This document shows, in pieces, positions 6,576 to 13,734 of a stretch of DNA of 39,232 nt (the first letter of the stretch is position 1; every line of letters starts with the position of its first letter). The notes beneath the pieces were generated by a model. The model worked only from the letters and a program-made list of their open reading frames with translations, was not told the origin of the DNA and made no database searches. Source of the stretch: an uncultured Lachnospiraceae bacterium (GTDB taxonomy: Bacteria; Bacillota; Clostridia; Lachnospirales; Lachnospiraceae). The translations under genes and the position numbers were made by a program. The DNA lies in NCBI GenBank assembly GCA_947626745.1, contig CANQTF010000017.1, positions 1 through 39,232 on the forward strand, in the 5' to 3' direction.

Positions 6576-6671
6576 ACCTTGACAATTTCATACTTTATAT
6601 CAGGAAAACAGGGAGGAACGGGATCCTGATATAGAGTATGAATTTGTCTTTATATCGGGATCTTTGTTTTT
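6576..6671 (+). promoter_or_regulatory. Three-arm repeat with mutually exclusive hairpins upstream of hddA
   Basis: Arm A (6581-6605) is complementary to arm B (6624-6648) over 25 positions with one wobble and one mismatch. Arm B (6622-6633) also pairs with arm C (6651-6662) over 12 positions to make a hairpin followed by TTTGTTTTT (6663-6671), an intrinsic terminator. A-B pairing would prevent the B-C terminator. Arm A is the same sequence as the left arms of the two Rpn cassettes. It is either an attenuator for the heptose genes or a short repeat element whose ends also serve as a terminator. Confidence 0.5.
6622..6671 (+). terminator. Intrinsic terminator before hddA (B-C hairpin)
   Basis: GATCCTGATATA (6622-6633) pairs fully with TATATCGGGATC (6651-6662), one G-U pair, 17-nt loop, then TTTGTTTTT. 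It could end transcription of the acyltransferase gene. Confidence 0.6.
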
Positions 6672-6689
6672 GAGCGGGAGAAAAGTCGG

Positions 6690-7700
6690 ATGATTATTAC
6701 GAAAACTCCTTTCCGCATGTCTTTTTTTGGCGGCGGAACAGATATGGAAGATTATTTCAGGGAAGAGAAGGGCGCGGTCCTCTCCGCTACGTTTGACAAG
6801 TATTGCTATGTCAATGCGCGTCATCTGCCACGCTTTTTTGATTACAGTACAGAGATCGTATATTCTCGGATCGAACGGGTTACGGATCCGCGGGAGATAG
6901 AGCATCCGTTAGTCCGTAATGCGATGGCTATGCTGGATATGCATGAGCTGCGCCTGAATTATGAGGCGGATCTGCCGGCACGTTCGGGACTCGGGACAAG
7001 CAGCTCGTTTGCTGTGGGGATGTTGAACGCTTTCTATGCGCTCAAGGGAAAGTATGCGGACAAAAAGAGACTGGCGGACGATGCGATCTATCTTGAGAGA
7101 GTGCTGTGTAACGAGGCGGGAGGCTGGCAGGATCAGATCGCGGCGGCTTACGGCGGGCTTAACAGGATCAATTTCAGCGCGGATGGCTATGCAGTGCTTC
7201 CGATCATCATATCTCCGGAGCGCAAGAAGGAACTCAATCGAAGGCTCATGATGTTTTTTACCGGATTCACGAGATTTTCCGCGGAAGTGCAGCGGCAGAA
7301 TGCAGATGTACGAGGCAGTAAACGGCAGCAGCTCCGGGAGATGTATGAGCTGGTTGGCGAGGCGGAGAGTGTACTGACCAATAAGACGGCTGATTTGGAT
7401 GAGTTTGGGAAGCTGTTGGATCGCACTTGGAAATTAAAGCGCCAGACAGGAGAGCATATTTCTACGGATTTCATTGATCTTTTATATGAACAAGGACTGC
7501 AAGCCGGCGCGTTGGGAGGAAAACTGTTGGGCGCGGGCGGCGGCGGCTTCTTGTTGTTCTATGTACCGCCTGAGCGGCAGAATGCCGTTATGGAAGCGAT
7601 GAAGGATTTCCTCTATATACCTTTTCAGTTTGAGGACGACGGTACAAGGGTGATTTATTATGTACCGGAGGATTATCAGGCGGCGGAGGGCAGAGAATAG
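6690..7700 (+). CDS. hddA: GHMP kinase, D-glycero-D-manno-heptose 7-phosphate kinase type
   Basis: A 336-residue cytoplasmic GHMP-family kinase. It matches HddA-type enzymes that phosphorylate D-glycero-alpha-D-manno-heptose 7-phosphate at C1. The start TPFRMSFFGGGTD (residues 6-18), the ATP-binding loop LPARSGLGTSSSFA (95-108) and the C-terminal LGGKLLGAGGGGF motif (275-287) are all present. Length is normal. The start ATG 6690 follows GGGAG (6676-6680). It is the first gene of a three-gene heptose cluster, with the next gene 12 nt downstream, and it lies behind an intrinsic terminator, so expression may depend on read-through or antitermination. Sugar kinases of fucose type are similar; the neighbours decide for heptose. 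Confidence 0.85.
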   Translation: MIITKTPFRMSFFGGGTDMEDYFREEKGAVLSATFDKYCYVNARHLPRFFDYSTEIVYSRIERVTDPREIEHPLVRNAMAMLDMHELRLNYEADLPARSGLGTSSSFAVGMLNAFYALKGKYADKKRLADDAIYLERVLCNEAGGWQDQIAAAYGGLNRINFSADGYAVLPIIISPERKKELNRRLMMFFTGFTRFSAEVQRQNADVRGSKRQQLREMYELVGEAESVLTNKTADLDEFGKLLDRTWKLKRQTGEHISTDFIDLLYEQGLQAGALGGKLLGAGGGGFLLFYVPPERQNAVMEAMKDFLYIPFQFEDDGTRVIYYVPEDYQAAEGRE

Positions 7701-7712
7701 GAGCACAAGCGT

Positions 7713-8990
7713 ATGAAAACAGTGATCATGGCGGGCGGCCGGGGAAGCCGCATCCGAGAGATTGATTCCGAAGTCCCCAAACCGATGATCCCAATCTGTG
7801 GAAAGCCGATCCTGCAGCATCAGATAGAAGGTCTGGTGCGACAGGGATTTCGGGATATTATATTGGTGATCGGCTATCTGGGAGCGCAGATAGAAGCGTA
7901 TTTTGGCGACGGCGGTAAGTATGGGGCAATCATTTCGTATATTAGGGAAGAAATGCCTCTTGGAACGGCGGGGGCGCTGTACTATCTGCGGGATACGGTG
8001 CGGGAAGATTTTTTACTTCTCAACGGAGACCTTATATTTAACGTGGATCTGCGGCGGTTCGTGCAGGCGCATAAGAAGCATGCGGCGCTTGTAACGATCC
8101 TGACCCATCCTAACAGTCATCCATATGACAGCAGTGTCATAGTCGCAGATGCTTCAGACTGTGTGACGGGCTGGCTGACCAAGGAGGAAAAGCGATCATG
8201 GTATAAGAATCGGGTGAATGCCGGACTGCACATGATATCGCCGGCGCTTTTGAAACGGTTTACTGAAGTCAGGAAGCTGGATCTGGACAGGGATGTCCTG
8301 AGACCGTTGATAGCGGAACGACAGTTATATGTATATGATTCGCCGGAATATGTGAAAGATATGGGGACGCCGGAACGTTACACTGCAGTGGCACACGATC
8401 TTGCGGCGGGGCTTGTGGAGAAACGGAGCTTGGAACATAGTCAGCGGGCGATCTTTTTGGATCGAGACGGAACGCTCAATCGCTATGTAGGATTCTTGAC
8501 AGATCTCAATGATATGGAGCTCATTGCCGGAGCGGCGGAAGCGGTCAGACTGATCAACGCGAGCGGGTATCTTGCTATTGTAGTGACGAATCAGCCGGTG
8601 ATCGCACGGGGCGAAATCTCTGTGGAAGAGCTGGAGGAGATCCATCATAAATTGGAAACTTTACTGGGAAATGAAGGCGCATATGTAGATGACATTTTTT
8701 ACTGCCCGCATCACCCCGATGCGGGTTATGCAGGAGAGCGCAAAGAATACAAGAAGGACTGTGACTGCCGTAAGCCCAAACCCGGTCTCCTTCTGCAGGC
8801 AGCGAAAAAATACAATATCGATCTGAGGCAGTCATGGATGATAGGCGACGGAGAGAACGATATGCAAGCCGGCTGCGCTGCAGGGTGCAAAGTCGCATAT
8901 CTCGGCAAAACGGCGGCTGAAGGAATACCGTGTTACGGCAGTTTGCTGGAATGTATGAGAGATATATTACAGGGAGTACATGATGAATGA
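7713..8990 (+). CDS. hddC-gmhB: Fusion of heptose-1-phosphate nucleotidyltransferase (HddC) and heptose bisphosphate phosphatase (GmhB)
   Basis: A 425-residue two-domain enzyme. Residues 1 to about 235 are a sugar-nucleotide transferase with AGGRGSRIR (7-15), PKPM (22-25) and NGDLIFNVD (104-112). Residues from about 244 are a HAD-IIIA phosphatase of GmhB type with FLDRDGTLN (D250, D252), a zinc site C331-P-H333 with C350 and C352, K354 and IGDGEND (377-383). The phosphatase would remove the 7-phosphate of the bisphosphate made by HddA and GmhA; the transferase would make the nucleotide-activated heptose, GDP by analogy with HddC. ATG 7713 follows TAGGAG, which overlaps the hddA stop. The two activities are often separate genes, so the fusion covers non-consecutive kinase-flanking steps in one polypeptide. 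Confidence 0.85.
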   Translation: MKTVIMAGGRGSRIREIDSEVPKPMIPICGKPILQHQIEGLVRQGFRDIILVIGYLGAQIEAYFGDGGKYGAIISYIREEMPLGTAGALYYLRDTVREDFLLLNGDLIFNVDLRRFVQAHKKHAALVTILTHPNSHPYDSSVIVADASDCVTGWLTKEEKRSWYKNRVNAGLHMISPALLKRFTEVRKLDLDRDVLRPLIAERQLYVYDSPEYVKDMGTPERYTAVAHDLAAGLVEKRSLEHSQRAIFLDRDGTLNRYVGFLTDLNDMELIAGAAEAVRLINASGYLAIVVTNQPVIARGEISVEELEEIHHKLETLLGNEGAYVDDIFYCPHHPDAGYAGERKEYKKDCDCRKPKPGLLLQAAKKYNIDLRQSWMIGDGENDMQAGCAAGCKVAYLGKTAAEGIPCYGSLLECMRDILQGVHDE

Positions 8991-9621
8991 CCATATTGAA
9001 GAACTGACGAAAAGATATCCGATATTGGCGTGCAGTGCGGAAAGCATATACAGGGCATATGAGATCATGACGCAGAGCTTTGCAGACGGTGGGAAGCTTC
9101 TGGTGGCCGGCAATGGCGGAAGCGCTGCGGACGCGGATCATATCGTGGGAGAATTGATGAAAGGGTTTATGTCCCCGCGAACGATCAGTCCGGAATTGTG
9201 CGCTGCGCTGAGCAGGACAGATCAGAATTTGGGACAGGAATTGTCTGCCAAGCTGCAGGGAGCTCTGCCGGCTATTGCGCTTCACGGACACACGAGCCTG
9301 AATACTGCGTTTGCCAACGATGTGGATGGCGAACTCTGCTATGCGCAGCAGGTCATGGGTTATGGCAGACCGTTGGATGTGTTGCTTGCGATATCCACCT
9401 CGGGTAATTCGCGGAACATTATTTATGCAGCGGTCACGGCAAAAGCCAAGGGGCTTAAGGTCATCGGACTGACCGGCGCGGGCGGCGGCGAACTTGCCGG
9501 GGTGGCGGATGAGGTGATCGCCGTAGATGCCGATGTTACTTATCGGGTGCAGGAGCTGCATATGCCGATCTATCATTGTCTGTGCCTTATGCTGGAAGAA
9601 TATTTTTGGAGTGAGCCATAG
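8983..9621 (+). CDS. gmhA: Sedoheptulose-7-phosphate isomerase (GmhA-like SIS protein)
   Basis: A 212-residue SIS-domain protein catalysing the first step of heptose activation, isomerisation of sedoheptulose 7-phosphate. The phosphosugar site shows LLVAGNGGSAADADHI, the second motif AISTSGNSRN and the third GLTGAGGG; the catalytic-region segment VQELHMPIYH near the C terminus fits GmhA. Compared with E. coli GmhA it carries roughly 20 extra residues after KGFMSPR. Of two adjacent ATGs (8980, 8983), the second is spaced better from AGGGAG (8971-8976). It overlaps the previous gene by 8 nt, so coupling is likely. With HddA and HddC-GmhB it makes a complete four-activity heptose route; no heptosyltransferase is in the window. 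Confidence 0.85.
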   Translation: MNDHIEELTKRYPILACSAESIYRAYEIMTQSFADGGKLLVAGNGGSAADADHIVGELMKGFMSPRTISPELCAALSRTDQNLGQELSAKLQGALPAIALHGHTSLNTAFANDVDGELCYAQQVMGYGRPLDVLLAISTSGNSRNIIYAAVTAKAKGLKVIGLTGAGGGELAGVADEVIAVDADVTYRVQELHMPIYHCLCLMLEEYFWSEP

Positions 9622-9715
9622 ACGATTTAGCGGCATTTCGGAATTATGCGCGGCATGATAGCAAATTTGGACGATGGCAGGATCGTATGCATGAATTCTT
9701 GAAAAGGATAAAAAG

Positions 9716-11113
9716 ATGAAAACAAAAAAACGTTTGGCAATGAAAAATATCACGACACTTTTTGTAACGAGCTTGTATGTCGTTTCCATGCTCTGCGGGC
9801 AGACGCCGGAAGTCGCGGGCCTTCCGTTGTCCTATTTCCTGATGCTCATACTGGCTGTTTTGTATGCGGTCTGCTGGATATGGAATATCAGAAGAGGAGA
9901 CAGCGGGCTTTGGCGGTTGGAGCACAGGCCGGATCTTGTCGTGTTGGCGTTGATCGTGTGGAATCTGCTGTCTGTCATAGGCAAAATGTTTCAGGATCCG
10001 GATACAGGCGCCATTCACTATCAATTTCAGGCGGGCTGTATCGTTTTGGGACTGCTGTATTTTGAATTAAAGGAAGTAAAGGCGATAAACGGTTGGTATT
10101 GGGATATGATTTTGTATATAGGGCTGATCGTGACAGGACGAATGCTGCTCGAATATCTGTGCGGCATACAGATCGGTTGGAAGTCGGAGGTGATGGGCGA
10201 TACCGGACGAGCCGCCTCGGTATTGCTGCCGGGCTGCCTGGTCAGCGTGCTTCGCTATTGTTTCTGCAGAGATCGTATGCGCTCGGTATTTTATCTGCTG
10301 GTTGGCGCCGTAAATTTTTTTATGTTATTTCTCAATTACAATATCCCAAGCCTGTGGATCATGACGTTGGCGTTTCTGGCGATACCGGTCATGATGCGAC
10401 CGACGGCGGAGTTGGTCAAAAGAGATATGCAGATGTTTTTTCTCTATGGTTTTATGCTGAGCAATATGAGTATTTTGACCAATTACACGCCATGGTTTTC
10501 AAGAAAGCCGACCTTCAGTTTAGAGCACAGCGTGTACCTGGAGATGCTTCTGGCAGTGGGCGGTATGTTTTTCTTTCGGTATTGGGACAGGATTCCGGAC
10601 AATATAGACTTGAACAGGCTGGTGCTTCGTAAAATGCGGCGGGGATATCTATTGGCTTTAAGACTGTTAGGCGTGGTTTTTGCGGCTTTTGTGCTGGGCG
10701 GCGGAAGCTGGGCCGAAATGCAGGAGACTCCCGGCTTTTCCGTGGGCGTCACTCTCGTAAAAAGTTTTGCGCTCCCTTTGCACGAAGCGATAGAAAGCGG
10801 CAAAAGCGGGTGGAGCTGCTGCCTTGCCAACAGCGGTATCAGTACATTTTTTCTGCTGCTCTTGACCGTGGTGCTGACAACAAAGATGCGGAGCAATCAC
10901 AGCTTTGCCAAACCGCAGACAGCGGGCTGCCAACTGATCACGCTGGCGTTTCTGGCTCAGACATTTTTTTATGCGCCTGACATAGGTGTGCTGGCGGTCT
11001 ATCTGTTGTTTGGGATCATGGCTGCCTTTTATCGGGAACAGCCGGAGCGTGTCAGAGTTACAGTATTACATTTAAATAAGGAGATGGAAAGAAATGAAGA
11101 AAAGTATGTTTAA
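9716..11113 (+). CDS. Polytopic membrane protein of unknown function
   Basis: A 465-residue protein with about 11-12 hydrophobic segments, beginning after a short charged N terminus, with larger polar loops around residues 255-275 and 345-370. Start ATG 9716 follows AAAAGGAT. The arrangement resembles O-antigen polymerase or ligase-like proteins in general shape, and its place after the heptose genes would fit glycan assembly, but I see no diagnostic motif, so the role is inference only. The downstream gene overlaps it by 20 nt, indicating a linked pair. The 94 nt between gmhA and this gene hold no recognisable gene. Confidence 0.6.
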   Translation: MKTKKRLAMKNITTLFVTSLYVVSMLCGQTPEVAGLPLSYFLMLILAVLYAVCWIWNIRRGDSGLWRLEHRPDLVVLALIVWNLLSVIGKMFQDPDTGAIHYQFQAGCIVLGLLYFELKEVKAINGWYWDMILYIGLIVTGRMLLEYLCGIQIGWKSEVMGDTGRAASVLLPGCLVSVLRYCFCRDRMRSVFYLLVGAVNFFMLFLNYNIPSLWIMTLAFLAIPVMMRPTAELVKRDMQMFFLYGFMLSNMSILTNYTPWFSRKPTFSLEHSVYLEMLLAVGGMFFFRYWDRIPDNIDLNRLVLRKMRRGYLLALRLLGVVFAAFVLGGGSWAEMQETPGFSVGVTLVKSFALPLHEAIESGKSGWSCCLANSGISTFFLLLLTVVLTTKMRSNHSFAKPQTAGCQLITLAFLAQTFFYAPDIGVLAVYLLFGIMAAFYREQPERVRVTVLHLNKEMERNEEKYV

Positions 11114-11810
11114 AACGGATCGTGCAGTTCGCGGTCGTAAGTCGATTTTGACTGTGCATTTTACGCGAAAAGCGGCAGCAGCCATATTTGCGGCGATAAC
11201 GCTGTATCTGTGCATCGCGCCTGTCAGGACGCTGGCACAGGACGGAGAGGCAGCGGGACAGACAGGGCGGTTTATGACTGCGCAGCAGGCGGTCGATGCC
11301 AAGGCGGAGCCTGATAAAAACGCGGAGACGCTTTTTTCCTATCAGGCGGGAGATATGGTCTATGTGACGGGGCAGACGGAGAACGGGTGGTATATCGTCT
11401 ATTATCAGGATCAGACAGGTTATGTTGAGGCAGCACCGGCGCAGGACGCGCTTACGCCGGTGGAAGTCGATGTGGACATGCTGAACGCGGGAATGGCGGA
11501 GGAAGAAGAGACGAGCCGATTGATCATCGAGGAGACGGAGCGCTATCGGGCGGAGTCCCGAAGATCCAAGATATGGGGCGCCGTGATCGTGCTTCTTGTG
11601 CTCGGCCTGTTTGCAACGGGGATCATATCCACCGTTAGATCGGAGCGGGAAGAGGGAAAAGACGACGATGCGAAGCCGGAGGCAAAGCAAAGCCGGATAC
11701 AGAGGAAAACGGGCGATCCGGGGAAAGAAGCTCGGACAGATACGGGAGCGGCGGGACAGAAAGCGGAAGACGATATCCTCGATCTTGATCTCGATCAGGA
11801 CAAGGGATAG
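11094..11810 (+). CDS. Membrane-anchored protein with bacterial SH3 domain
   Basis: A 238-residue protein. A basic N terminus and hydrophobic segment (about 26-43) look like a signal sequence ending near TLAQ. Residues about 57-108 form an SH3-type domain (AKAEPDKNAETLFSYQAGD, then NGWYIVYYQDQTGYV), usually a cell-wall or peptide-binding fold. A second membrane segment is near 165-186 (AVIVLLVLGLFATGII), and the C terminus is highly charged and ends DDILDLDLDQDKG. It overlaps the preceding membrane protein by 20 nt with AAGGAG (11078-11083) as ribosome binding site, and a strong terminator follows. Together they may form a surface-assembly or sensing pair; the role is unknown. Confidence 0.7.
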   Translation: MKKSMFKTDRAVRGRKSILTVHFTRKAAAAIFAAITLYLCIAPVRTLAQDGEAAGQTGRFMTAQQAVDAKAEPDKNAETLFSYQAGDMVYVTGQTENGWYIVYYQDQTGYVEAAPAQDALTPVEVDVDMLNAGMAEEEETSRLIIEETERYRAESRRSKIWGAVIVLLVLGLFATGIISTVRSEREEGKDDDAKPEAKQSRIQRKTGDPGKEARTDTGAAGQKAEDDILDLDLDQDKG

Positions 11811-11836
11811 AGCGGTTTTCAGGCAGAACGGATCTT

Positions 11837-11865
11837 AAAAGGCAGCACGGCACGCTGCCTTTTAT
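11837..11865 (+). terminator. Intrinsic terminator after the heptose/SH3 operon
   Basis: AAAAGGCAGC (11837-11846) pairs perfectly with GCTGCCTTTT (11854-11863) around ACGGCAC, followed by an AT-rich tail. It closes the operon beginning at hddA. Confidence 0.85.
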
Positions 11866-11909
11866 TATATTTTATTTATAAAAATACTGTGAAATTTCTG
11901 TGGAACTTC

Positions 11910-11938
11910 TTGACATTAAAAATTTTGGGGTCGATGAT
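11910..11938 (+). promoter_or_regulatory. Candidate promoter of the ABC exporter operon
   Basis: TTGACA (11910-11915), a 17-nt spacer and the weak box GATGAT (11933-11938), 44 nt before the exporter start. The -35 is perfect, the -10 poor; the position right after a terminator supports it. Confidence 0.45.
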
Positions 11939-11982
11939 AGTAAATAACGGCAAATAAAGGTAAAAGAGAGCAGGGGTGTTAT

Positions 11983-13734
11983 ATGATCAAAACATTGGCG
12001 GCACAGATCAAGGAGTTTAAGAAAGAATCGATCCTGACGCCGTTATATATGATTTTGGAAGTGGTCTTTGAGACGCTGATCCCGTTCCTGATGGCATCGA
12101 TCATCGACGACGGCGTGGAAGCGGGCAATATGCGGCATATCTATATCGTGGGCGGCATGATGATCGGGATGGCGCTGTTAGGTCTTTACTGCGGTATCAT
12201 GGGCGGTAAGTACGGCGCCAGAGCGTCCACGGGATTTGCGAGGAATCTTCGTCAGGCGATGTTCGAGAACATACAGACATTTTCCTTTTCCAATCTGGAT
12301 AAATTCAGTACGGCGGGGCTGGTGACGAGGCTCACCACGGACGTGACGAACATACAGATGGCATATCAGATGATCCTGCGGATGTGCTTCCGCGCGCCGA
12401 TCAGCATGATATGCGCTATGGCTATGGCGTTTTTGATCAATGCGCAGCTTGCATCGGTGTATCTGATCGCGGTGCTGCTGCTCGCGGTCGTTCTTTTCTT
12501 CCTGATCAGGCGGGCGCTGAAATATTTCAAGCTGGCGTTTCCCAAGTACGATGAGCTCAACGCTTCCGTGCAGGAGGATGTCAGCGCGATCCGCGTGGTC
12601 AAGGCGTATGTGCGGGAGGACTACGAGACGTCTAAGTTTAAGAAGGCGAGTCAGGGCATCTACGACATCTTCCTGAAGGCGGAGAAAAACGTTGTCCTGA
12701 ATATGCCGGTGATGCAGTTTACGGTTTACAGCTGTATCCTGCTGATAAGCTGGATCGGCGCCAAGCTCATCGTTCAGAATACCTTGCAGACGGGCGAGCT
12801 GATGAGTCTTCTGGCGTACTGTATGAATATTCTGATGAACCTGATGATGATCTCCATGATCTTTGTCATGATGAGCATGAGTATAGCGAGCGCGGAGCGT
12901 ATCAGCGAAGTGTTGTGCGAGAAAAGCGATCTCGTTGATCCCGCGGATCCGATCCGCGAAGTCCCGAACGGCGAGATCGAGTTTAAGAACGTGGATTTCT
13001 CCTATTATGGGGACAAAGACAAGGCGGTGCTTCACGATATCGATTTAAAGATCAGGGCCGGAGAGACTATCGGCATCATCGGCGGCACCGGCAGCGCCAA
13101 GACCAGTTTGGTGAATCTGATTAGCCGACTGTATGACGTGACTTCCGGGAGCGTCATGGTGGGCGGCCACGATGTCCGGGAGTACGATATGGAGAGTCTG
13201 CGCAATCAGGTGGCGGTGGTACTGCAGAAAAATGTGCTTTTCTCCGGTACGATACTGGAGAACCTGCGCTGGGGCGACCAAAACGCTACGGAAGAGGAGT
13301 GCAGGCGTGTCTGCCGTCTTGCCTGTGCCGATGAGTTCATCGACAAGCTGCCGGACGGTTACAATACTTACATAGAGCAGGGCGGTACGAATGTGTCGGG
13401 CGGACAGAAGCAGCGCCTGTGTATTGCGCGGGCGCTTTTGAAGAAGCCGAAGGTATTGATCTTGGACGACAGCACCAGCGCCGTGGATACCGCGACGGAC
13501 GCGAAGATCCGCCGGGCATTTGCGCAGGAGATACCGGACACGACCAAGCTGATCATCGCGCAGCGCGTGTCCAGCGTGGAGCATGCGGACCGGATCATCG
13601 TGATGGACGACGGGCGGATCAACGGTTTCGGCACGCATGAGGAACTGCTTGCAAACAATGAGATCTATCGCGAGGTATATGAATCCCAGAACAGCGGCGG
13701 CGGGGATTTCGATGAAAAGGCAGGTGAAGAGTAA
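11983..13734 (+). CDS. Heterodimeric ABC exporter, subunit with degenerate ATP site
   Basis: A 583-residue ABC exporter half: six membrane segments (residues 1-310) and an ATPase domain. The Walker A GGTGSAKTS (about 367-375) has A before the catalytic K; the Q-loop is VVLQKN, the signature VSGGQ (about 471-475). Walker B ends ILDDS, with D in place of the catalytic E, and the switch histidine is Q (IIAQR, about 523-527). These changes mark the non-catalytic partner of an asymmetric pair such as TM287/288 or BmrCD. The start ATG 11983 follows GCAGGGG. It shares one nucleotide with the next gene (TAATG). The pair exports drugs, lipids or peptides; substrate cannot be read from sequence. Confidence 0.9.
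   Translation: MIKTLAAQIKEFKKESILTPLYMILEVVFETLIPFLMASIIDDGVEAGNMRHIYIVGGMMIGMALLGLYCGIMGGKYGARASTGFARNLRQAMFENIQTFSFSNLDKFSTAGLVTRLTTDVTNIQMAYQMILRMCFRAPISMICAMAMAFLINAQLASVYLIAVLLLAVVLFFLIRRALKYFKLAFPKYDELNASVQEDVSAIRVVKAYVREDYETSKFKKASQGIYDIFLKAEKNVVLNMPVMQFTVYSCILLISWIGAKLIVQNTLQTGELMSLLAYCMNILMNLMMISMIFVMMSMSIASAERISEVLCEKSDLVDPADPIREVPNGEIEFKNVDFSYYGDKDKAVLHDIDLKIRAGETIGIIGGTGSAKTSLVNLISRLYDVTSGSVMVGGHDVREYDMESLRNQVAVVLQKNVLFSGTILENLRWGDQNATEEECRRVCRLACADEFIDKLPDGYNTYIEQGGTNVSGGQKQRLCIARALLKKPKVLILDDSTSAVDTATDAKIRRAFAQEIPDTTKLIIAQRVSSVEHADRIIVMDDGRINGFGTHEELLANNEIYREVYESQNSGGGDFDEKAGEE

Noticed and set aside
6579..6606. TTGACA in repeat arm A as a promoter -35 box
   Set aside because: No acceptable -10 box lies 16-18 nt downstream in any of the three copies.
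12178..13035. Long antisense frame inside the first ABC exporter gene
   Set aside because: Product is rich in His, Arg and Asp with no family likeness, typical of the complement of a GC-rich membrane protein gene.
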